Source: DATHNF01 sp035486285 (GTDB taxonomy: Bacteria > Patescibacteriota > Saccharimonadia > Saccharimonadales > UBA4665). Taken from it: a stretch of 18,210 nt of DNA. The stretch spans positions 1 through 18,210 of the forward strand of contig DATHNF010000044.1 of NCBI GenBank assembly GCA_035486285.1, given 5' to 3'. The position numbers were made by a program, and so were the translations under genes. Below, one piece after another: positions 12,516-18,210 of the stretch (the stretch's first letter is position 1; every line of letters begins with the position of its first letter). The notes below the pieces were generated by a model. The model saw nothing but the letters and a program-made list of their open reading frames with translations, made no database searches and had not been told where the DNA came from.

Positions 12516-15326
12516 GTGGCGGATGAGATAGTTGTCAAAGGGGCGCGGGAGCATAATTTACAGAATATTGACGTAACGATCCCGCGCAACCAGTTAGTGG
12601 TTATAACGGGACTCAGTGGCTCGGGCAAGTCGAGCTTGGCGTTCGATACGATTTATGCCGAAGGACAACGGCGTTATGTCGAGTCCTTGAGTTCGTACGC
12701 CCGGCAGTTCTTGGGGCTTATGGAGAAGCCGGACGTTGACCAGATTGATGGCCTGTCGCCGGCTATTTCTATTGACCAGAAGTCGACTTCGCGTAATCCG
12801 CGCTCCACGGTCGCTACGGTGACCGAGATTTATGACTACCTGCGCCTGTTGTTTGCCCGTATTGGCGTGCCGCATTGCCCGGTGGACGGCAGCCCTGTCG
12901 TGCGCCAAACCAGCACCGGTATTATCGATCAGATTGTAGCCACGACGACCGACAAGCGCTTGATGGTACTGGCGCCGGTGGTCATTGACAAGAAGGGCGC
13001 TTTCGAGCACATTCCGGAGCAATACCAGCGGGCCGGCTTTGCCCGGGTCAGGGTTGACGGCGTGGTTTACGCGCTCGATGAATTTCCAGAGCTCGACAAA
13101 GCCTATCGACACCGTATTGAAGTCGTAGTTGACCGTCTGGTGAATAACGAAGACAGCCGTAGCCGGCTGGTACAGTCTGTCGAGCAGGCGCTGGACGTGG
13201 CCGAGGGCAAGATAGTGATTCTTGACGCCGATGACGACAAGACCTGGACGTATAGTCTGATGTATGCCTGCCCGAAACATCCGGAAATCACTATCCCGGA
13301 GTTAGAGCCGCGGACCTTCAGCTTCAACAGCCCACACGGTGCTTGTCCTGTTTGTACCGGGCTTGGTAACCGCCTGGAAGTTGATCCAGAACTGGTTATC
13401 CCCAACGGCCGCCTGACCATCGCCGAAGGCGCCATTCGCCCCTACAACCGTATTAATATTGATAATTGGTATATGAAGAAGCTGCAAGCCGTAGCCGATA
13501 CGTACAAATTCTCGCTCCATGTGCCGACCGGCGAGCTTACTGCGGAGCAGCTCAAGCTCGTCATGTATGGCACGGGCAAGGAGACGTTCAAAGTCAGTCT
13601 TGGCCTAGGCCGTTCGTTCGAAACAACTTATGAGGGTGTGGTGCCGAACCTAGAGCGGCGGCACAAAGAAACCGACAGTGACTTCATCCGCCGCGACATT
13701 GAACGCTTCATGCAAGAGAAACCCTGCCATGCCTGCCAGGGTCTGCGGCTCAAGCCGGAAGTGCTGGCTATCACCGTTGGCGATCATTCCATCATGGATG
13801 TTTGTATGTTATCGATTGACGATGCGCTAGGCTGGTTTAATAGCCTAAAATTAAATACCAAAGAGGCCAAAATCGCCGAACTCATCCTCAAAGAAATCGG
13901 TGCCCGCCTGCGCTTCCTGCAAGATGTCGGCCTGAACTACCTCAACTTGTTGCGTGGCGCTACCACACTCAGCGGCGGCGAAGCGCAACGTATCCGTTTG
14001 GCTACGCAGATTGGCTCGGGTTTGATGGGCGTCTTATATGTTTTGGATGAGCCGAGTATCGGTCTGCACCAACGGGATAACGCCCGGCTGATCCGGACCC
14101 TCAAGCACTTGCGTGATCTCGGCAATACGGTCATTGTCGTCGAGCACGACGAAGAGACCATTCGTACGGCTGATTATCTGCTGGACATCGGTCCGGGCGC
14201 TGGTATCCATGGCGGCAAGGTCGTGGCCGCTGGTTCACCAACAGAAGTCGCTAAGGTCAAGGACAGCGTCACGGCTCAGTACTTATTGGGTAGCAAAAAG
14301 ATCGCCACCCCCCGCAAACGGCGTCTAGGCAATGGCAAATCCATTATCATTAAAGGCGCGCGGGAGAATAACCTACAAAATGTCACCGCCGACATCCCGT
14401 TGAGCAAGCTGGTCGTCGTCAGCGGCGTCAGCGGCTCCGGCAAATCCAGCTTAATCAATGATATCCTAGCCAAAGAATTGCTGGCCCGCCTGCATCGTGC
14501 TAACACCGTGCCGGGCCGCCATGACGATATCGAAGGCATCAAGCAGCTCGACAAAGCCATCATCATCGACCAGTCGCCCATCGGCCGCACGCCGCGCAGC
14601 AATCCGGCCACCTATACCGGTTTGTTCACGCCGATCCGGGAGTTATTCGCCAATATGCCGGAAGCCAAGCTGCGTGGCTATAGCCCCGGCCGTTTCAGCT
14701 TCAACGTCAAAGGCGGCCGCTGCGAGAACTGCGCCGGTGACGGCATTATCAAGATCGAGATGCACTTCTTACCCGACGTTTACGTGCCCTGCGAAGTTTG
14801 CCATGGCAAGCGCTATAACCGCGAAGCCTTGGAGATCCATTACAAGGGCAAAACTATCAGCGATGTGCTGGAAATGACCTGCGACCAAGCCTTGGAGTTC
14901 TTTGCTAATATACCGGCCATCGCCCGTAAGCTCCAGACCTTGGTCGATGTTGGTATCGGTTACATTGCGCTTGGCCAATCGGCTACCACACTGAGCGGCG
15001 GTGAAGCCCAGCGCATCAAGCTGTCCACCGAGCTTAGCCGTCGTCCCACCGGACGTACGCTTTACATCTTGGACGAACCAACCACCGGCCTGCACATGGC
15101 CGACGTCGACAAATTGCTCAAAATGCTGCACGCCCTGGTCGACGCCGGCAACAGCATGGTAGTCATTGAACACAACCTCGACGTCATCAAGAACGCCGAC
15201 TGGATTATCGACATGGGCCCCGAAGGCGGCGACGCCGGCGGCCAAATCGTCGCCCAAGGCACCCCCGAGCAAGTCGCCAAGGTCGCCACCAGCTACACTG
15301 GCCAATTCTTGAAGAAAATGCTATAA
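12516..15326 (+). CDS. uvrA: UvrABC system protein A
   Basis: A 936-residue dimeric ABC ATPase that recognises DNA lesions and loads UvrB in nucleotide excision repair. Two ATPase modules are complete. The first has Walker A GLSGSGKSS (32-40), signature LSGGEAQRIRL (from 485) and Walker B VLYVLDEPSIGLH. The second has GVSGSGKSS (from 637), LSGGEAQRIKL (from 826) and LYILDEPTTGLH. The C-terminal zinc finger CENC...CEVC is intact (C736, C739, C759, C762). The first zinc site has C252, C277 and C280, with CPKH (H255) where many UvrA proteins have CPxC. The start is GTG, preceded 5 bases upstream by GAGAGGAAGG. No uvrB or uvrC is in view. Its stop TAA lies inside the -10 box of the next gene. Confidence 0.98.
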   Translation: MADEIVVKGAREHNLQNIDVTIPRNQLVVITGLSGSGKSSLAFDTIYAEGQRRYVESLSSYARQFLGLMEKPDVDQIDGLSPAISIDQKSTSRNPRSTVATVTEIYDYLRLLFARIGVPHCPVDGSPVVRQTSTGIIDQIVATTTDKRLMVLAPVVIDKKGAFEHIPEQYQRAGFARVRVDGVVYALDEFPELDKAYRHRIEVVVDRLVNNEDSRSRLVQSVEQALDVAEGKIVILDADDDKTWTYSLMYACPKHPEITIPELEPRTFSFNSPHGACPVCTGLGNRLEVDPELVIPNGRLTIAEGAIRPYNRINIDNWYMKKLQAVADTYKFSLHVPTGELTAEQLKLVMYGTGKETFKVSLGLGRSFETTYEGVVPNLERRHKETDSDFIRRDIERFMQEKPCHACQGLRLKPEVLAITVGDHSIMDVCMLSIDDALGWFNSLKLNTKEAKIAELILKEIGARLRFLQDVGLNYLNLLRGATTLSGGEAQRIRLATQIGSGLMGVLYVLDEPSIGLHQRDNARLIRTLKHLRDLGNTVIVVEHDEETIRTADYLLDIGPGAGIHGGKVVAAGSPTEVAKVKDSVTAQYLLGSKKIATPRKRRLGNGKSIIIKGARENNLQNVTADIPLSKLVVVSGVSGSGKSSLINDILAKELLARLHRANTVPGRHDDIEGIKQLDKAIIIDQSPIGRTPRSNPATYTGLFTPIRELFANMPEAKLRGYSPGRFSFNVKGGRCENCAGDGIIKIEMHFLPDVYVPCEVCHGKRYNREALEIHYKGKTISDVLEMTCDQALEFFANIPAIARKLQTLVDVGIGYIALGQSATTLSGGEAQRIKLSTELSRRPTGRTLYILDEPTTGLHMADVDKLLKMLHALVDAGNSMVVIEHNLDVIKNADWIIDMGPEGGDAGGQIVAQGTPEQVAKVATSYTGQFLKKML

Positions 15327-15327
15327 T
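15319..15327 (+). promoter_or_regulatory. Extended -10 promoter inside the end of uvrA
   Basis: TGcTATAAT, an exact consensus extended -10, formed by the last uvrA codons and stop. It ends 6 bases before the ATG at 15334, predicting a leaderless message. No -35 is needed for such a site and none is clear. Confidence 0.6.
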
Positions 15328-15333
15328 ACAGAT

Positions 15334-15555
15334 ATGACTAAACGAATTGAATTGCCAGACCATCATGACTTAGCCGAGGAGGCTTTGGATTATTATGGCT
15401 CTGATCCTACCCAGGCAGTGCTAAACCAGGCCCAAGCTTACGAGAGGGCACTGCTTGATTATGAAACATTGCGCCACGAAGTGGCCATCCAGAGCTCACG
15501 ATTATTGGAAACTACTATCGAGCTTAGTTTTGTCGGTCCCCACGGCGTTTCTTAA
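15334..15555 (+). CDS. Unrecognised 73-aa acidic helical protein
   Basis: A small soluble protein beginning MTKRIELPDHHDLAEEALDY. It is rich in Glu, Ala and Leu and is probably mostly helical (AVLNQAQAYERALLDYETL, then EVAIQSSRLLETTIELSF). I do not recognise the family. An exact extended -10 six bases before the ATG supports transcription. Its last 32 bases overlap the end of the convergent DedA gene, so one of the two 3' ends is unusual or the two messages overlap as antisense RNA. Confidence 0.6.
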   Translation: MTKRIELPDHHDLAEEALDYYGSDPTQAVLNQAQAYERALLDYETLRHEVAIQSSRLLETTIELSFVGPHGVS

Positions 15556-16135
15556 AACTAATTTTTGCTACATGATAAATGGTCGGGCTCAGTGTTATAA
15601 CTATAACTGCTCCTAATGCCAACAAGATGTAATGGTCGACATTAGGGACGCGGCTACCGACATAATAACCGGCCAAGCTAATTAGTACCGCCCAACAGGT
15701 ATCGCCGATGGCATCGAAGGACAGGAACTTCGTATAGCGCATTTTGCCAACACCAGCCAGCAGCGGCGTAAAGGTCCGTACGACCGGTAAGAAGTGGGCG
15801 ATCAGTAATGTCTTCGGACCGTGCTTCTCGTAGAAAGCCTCGGCCTTTTGGACATGGTCCTTGCGAAAGATAACGCCGTCTTCGCTGCGGAAGACTTTAC
15901 GGCCTAGCTTGCGCCCGATAAGATAGGCTGTACTGTCGCCAGCCGTAGCAGCGATAGCAGCCACGATTATCACGCCGGCAATCGCCAGCTTGCCTTCTTT
16001 GGCGTAAATGCCGGCGGCGATTAACAAAGTATCGCCGGGTAGGAAAAACCCTAGAAACAAGCCCACCTCAGCGAAGAGGAAAAGCCCCAGCAGGACTAAA
16101 CCGCCGCTTTGAATAATATGCGTAACGCTTAACAT
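15524..16135 (-). CDS. DedA family membrane protein
   Basis: A 203-residue integral membrane protein of the DedA/VTT (SNARE-associated) family, bacterial members of which take part in lipid carrier recycling and membrane homeostasis. Motifs are LFLGFFLPGDTLLIAAG near the N-terminus, TAYLIGRKLGRKVF, then HFLPVVRTFTPLLAGVGKM with the conserved Arg, followed by FLSFDAIGDTCWAVLISLAGYYVG. Four or five hydrophobic segments are visible and the C-terminus is basic (KKRRGDRQ). The recognised VTT motifs are intact. No convincing promoter or Shine-Dalgarno was found before the ATG. It is divergent from rplY, 77 bases away, and convergent with the 73-aa gene. Confidence 0.93.
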   Translation of the reverse strand: MLSVTHIIQSGGLVLLGLFLFAEVGLFLGFFLPGDTLLIAAGIYAKEGKLAIAGVIIVAAIAATAGDSTAYLIGRKLGRKVFRSEDGVIFRKDHVQKAEAFYEKHGPKTLLIAHFLPVVRTFTPLLAGVGKMRYTKFLSFDAIGDTCWAVLISLAGYYVGSRVPNVDHYILLALGAVIVITLSPTIYHVAKISFKKRRGDRQN

Positions 16136-16179
16136 ACATTTAAGCCTAACGGGTTTGGGATGCGGCGTCCAGCTTAATC

Positions 16180-16188
16180 TGTTATACT
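16180..16188 (+). promoter_or_regulatory. Extended -10 promoter of the L25 gene
   Basis: TGtTATACT. The predicted start near 16195 leaves a short leader with AAGGAGAT (16199-16206) 6 bases before the ATG. No -35 at the usual spacing. Confidence 0.55.
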
Positions 16189-16212
16189 AGGAGTAAATAA
16201 GGAGATCTATAC

Positions 16213-16959
16213 ATGCCGCAGGATTCTATTAGTTTGACGCTTGAGCCGCGCGAGATAACCGGCAAGTCAGTCAAGCATTTACGCCGCGACGGCCTGGTAC
16301 CAGCGGTCATCCACGATCATGGCAAAGATTCCCTGGTTGTCCAAGGCAATTACGTCCAAATGTTCAAAGTGTGGCAGCAAGCTGGCAAACACCATCCGGT
16401 GGAGCTCAAAGCCGGCGACCAGACATTCGTGGCGCTGATTAAGACAGCTGAGTTCGACCCCAAGAAGCACCAACTGACCCACCTAGTCTTTAACGCCGTT
16501 GACGCCAACCAAAAAGTCGACGCCGAAATCCCCATTCACCCCCGTTATGCCGAGGGTAACGAGTCAAGCCCGGCAGAGCGCAACGGCTTGATCGTTCTTA
16601 GTCAGCTGGACACTGTCCAGGTAAAGGCCATCGCTAACAAGCTGCCTGATTTCTTTGAATACGATGCCGAGAAACTGGTGGAAGTCGGTGACCACCTAAC
16701 AGTTGCCGACCTGATCGTACCCGAAGGCGTCGAAATCGAAACCGAGCTAGAGCACGCCATCGTTACGGTCTATGAACCAAGCGCCCTAGCGGCTGCTAAT
16801 GACGCTGCCGGCGGTGACGCCGAACCGGAAGAAGCAGAAGATGTCGAGTCCGAAACCGAAAGCAGCGCCGAAGAAGGCACCCAAGAAGACGAAATCCGGC
16901 CTGGCGGCAAAAAAGAGTTCGAAGACAAAGAACAAGCCCAAAACCCCACCAAGCAGTAG
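16213..16959 (+). CDS. rplY: Ribosomal protein L25 (CTC family, general stress form)
   Basis: A 248-residue protein of the long bL25/CTC type that binds 5S rRNA in the large subunit. The N-terminal L25 domain shows REITGKSVKHLRRDGLVPAV and KTAEFDPKKHQLTHLVF; the TL5/CTC beta domain follows with LIVLSQLDTVQVKAIANKLP and VPEGVEIETELEHAIVTVYEP. Residues from about 200 on form a long acidic Glu/Asp/Ser tail ending in a charged GGKKEFEDKEQ segment; such tails vary among homologues. The strong Shine-Dalgarno and extended -10 suggest good expression. Confidence 0.95.
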   Translation: MPQDSISLTLEPREITGKSVKHLRRDGLVPAVIHDHGKDSLVVQGNYVQMFKVWQQAGKHHPVELKAGDQTFVALIKTAEFDPKKHQLTHLVFNAVDANQKVDAEIPIHPRYAEGNESSPAERNGLIVLSQLDTVQVKAIANKLPDFFEYDAEKLVEVGDHLTVADLIVPEGVEIETELEHAIVTVYEPSALAAANDAAGGDAEPEEAEDVESETESSAEEGTQEDEIRPGGKKEFEDKEQAQNPTKQ

Positions 16960-17055
16960 GTTAGTACTACCGTATCTTAGAAGGTTTACGGCTTGGATAG
17001 TGCCTGAGCTTCCGGCCTCTTAAAATTACCCGCCAATTCTACCGAAACAGTAAAG

Positions 17056-17084
17056 TTGCTAATTAAAGCACTACATCTTATACT
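17056..17084 (+). promoter_or_regulatory. Promoter of the terminal partial gene
   Basis: TTGCTA (17056-17061), 17-base spacer, TATACT (17079-17084). Predicted start near 17091 gives a leader of about 46 bases to the ATG at 17137. Confidence 0.65.
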
Positions 17085-17136
17085 GAGGTGTTTGTGATTG
17101 CATCTAGCGTACGCGTAATCTCCTTGGACAAGTATT

Positions 17137-18210
17137 ATGGAAAGCCCGCCACCAGCTACTGAAACTGACTCCGAATCAGCCAAACAAAAGGAGTCTGGTA
17201 AGAAGAAAAAGAAAAGTGCCGAAGCGATCGGTGTCTTTGCCGTCGAACCAAAATCCGAAAAGCGTCCCAAGGAAAAAGATGTCGAAACCGAGAGCAAGCA
17301 GGAAACCGAAACCCCGCCAGAACAGCTCAGCTCAGCCGAACGCCACTATGTCGAGCGCGAGACCGTAGAGGCCTTGCAGGGCGCCGAAACCGTCCAGCCT
17401 CCGGCTTCAGTCGAGACCTTTCGCCGCAAAATCGTAGAAGGCGAAGCTTCGGACCAGGCGTTGATAGAGACTTTGGATGAGCTGGTAGAATCTGACGAAC
17501 TTCCGGGGACGACCGATGCAGAGGAACTGGCTCCGGAAATAGGCGATACCGGGCTCAGCATGGAGAGCCCCCAAGAGTTCAATGAGCAAGCAGTCCACAT
17601 CCCCCGGCACGAGGCGACTACCGACGAAGACGAAACGGAACCTGGCAGCGATGATGCCAGTCCAACAGCCGCCACTGGCGGAACGGGCAATACCAGCCCT
17701 CAGATAACTCCGCCTTCGGGAATAGGCGGCTTGGGTAACACGGGCGGCCATCACCCTAATAGCTATACGCCGGCTGCCAATAGTCCCGTCCGTACCGAAT
17801 ACGTACCAGTTTATGACAACTCAGAAGTTCTCAGCGCCGCGCTGCTTGGCGGCATTATCGGCTATCTAATTGGCCGCCGCCGGGGCCGTATCAAAACCGA
17901 AAAGAAATTATTACCTGTCCAAAAGAAACTGGAAAAAGAAGTTAAGGGCCTGCAGCAACAACTCCAATTCAACGAAACACGGCTTCGCAAGGTAGCCGCC
18001 GAAAAAACACGCGGCGAAAGGATGTTGGCCGCTATGCAATTGCGCCGTGAGGTGGTAGAGCACCAAAGTACAGAGCCGCACCGGGCTGCGGCACCTGAGG
18101 CCCGACAGCTGCATGCTACGCCACTAGCTTCAGAGCAAATCGGCCATGTCCTGATGGCTGCAGAGGCTGACCGATCCAGTCGTCACGAAAGACAGGTAGT
18201 ATCCAAAACT
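17137..18210 (+). CDS. Large partial protein with acidic region, glycine-rich membrane segment and coiled coil
   Basis: Open for 358 codons from the ATG at 17137 to the window edge. The first 40 residues are Lys/Ser-rich (KQKESGKKKKKSAEAIGVF), followed by about 150 acidic, probably disordered residues, then a Gly/Thr/Pro-rich stretch (about 185-210). Near residues 229-245 is a hydrophobic, small-residue segment followed by arginines (LSAALLGGIIGYLIGRRRGR), which could insert in the membrane. After it comes a charged helical region of coiled-coil type (KTEKKLLPVQKKLEKEVKGL). I do not recognise a named family. An upstream TAA at 17116-17118 bounds the frame. No clear Shine-Dalgarno precedes the ATG, but a good promoter does. 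The role is unknown; the C-terminus is not visible. Confidence 0.75.
   Translation, partial: MESPPPATETDSESAKQKESGKKKKKSAEAIGVFAVEPKSEKRPKEKDVETESKQETETPPEQLSSAERHYVERETVEALQGAETVQPPASVETFRRKIVEGEASDQALIETLDELVESDELPGTTDAEELAPEIGDTGLSMESPQEFNEQAVHIPRHEATTDEDETEPGSDDASPTAATGGTGNTSPQITPPSGIGGLGNTGGHHPNSYTPAANSPVRTEYVPVYDNSEVLSAALLGGIIGYLIGRRRGRIKTEKKLLPVQKKLEKEVKGLQQQLQFNETRLRKVAAEKTRGERMLAAMQLRREVVEHQSTEPHRAAAPEARQLHATPLASEQIGHVLMAAEADRSSRHERQVVSKT

Noticed and set aside
12594..13280. 228-codon minus-strand open frame
   Set aside because: Lies entirely within uvrA, which is certain from its ATPase motifs; it is a codon-bias shadow.
14769..15305. 178-codon minus-strand open frame
   Set aside because: Antisense to the well-conserved second ATPase module of uvrA.

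Overview
The window looks like a chromosomal stretch from a CPR/Patescibacteria bacterium, most likely Candidatus Saccharibacteria (TM7). This is inferred from the gene content. An alanyl-tRNA synthetase seems to end right after its SAD domain. There is a small protein of a type I associate with CPR genomes (motif LFLTNGQVYFGKL). An FtsA-like ATPase is paired with a membrane-anchored baseplate-J-like protein, and the translation and repair genes are compact. UGA is used as a normal stop (for example at 1988-1990, 4191-4193 and 11147-11149), which argues against the UGA-recoded CPR lineages. No database search was possible, so taxonomy stays an inference.

Layout. 1-103 is the 3' end of alaS; 170-517 is the small CPR-type protein. 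653/659-5242 is a tightly packed plus-strand operon: FtsA-like ATPase, single-pass membrane protein with a baseplate-J-like exterior, ruvX and mltG. 5290-6622 is a separately promoted LysM-LysM-CHAP cell wall hydrolase, followed by obg (6686-7966). 7984-9595 is a minus-strand group: an unknown 168-aa protein, a zinc-dependent N-acetylmuramoyl-L-alanine amidase and an unknown 84-aa protein, each with its own promoter. sbcB (exonuclease I) follows at 9698-11149. 11161-11370 is a small minus-strand membrane protein behind a near-consensus promoter. 11622-12437 is an unrecognised basic protein. uvrA occupies 12516-15326, followed by a 73-aa protein whose promoter lies in the end of uvrA, a convergent DedA-family protein, ribosomal protein L25/CTC, and a large partial protein with a glycine-rich membrane segment and coiled coil that runs off the window end.

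The genes fall into two themes. Envelope work: FtsA-like/BPJ pair, MltG, LysM-CHAP, amidase, DedA and the terminal membrane protein. Information processing: AlaRS, RuvX, Obg, ExoI, UvrA and L25. The most consistent unexplained signal is in the promoters. Six genes have a recognisable -10 box ending only 6-7 bases before the ATG, so their mRNAs should begin at or next to the start codon (leaderless). Other genes here (170-517, mltG, uvrA, rplY, 11622-12437) have clear Shine-Dalgarno sequences. No tRNA, rRNA, CRISPR array, insertion sequence or attachment site was seen, and no gene-free stretch exceeds 300 bases (the longest is 11371-11621).
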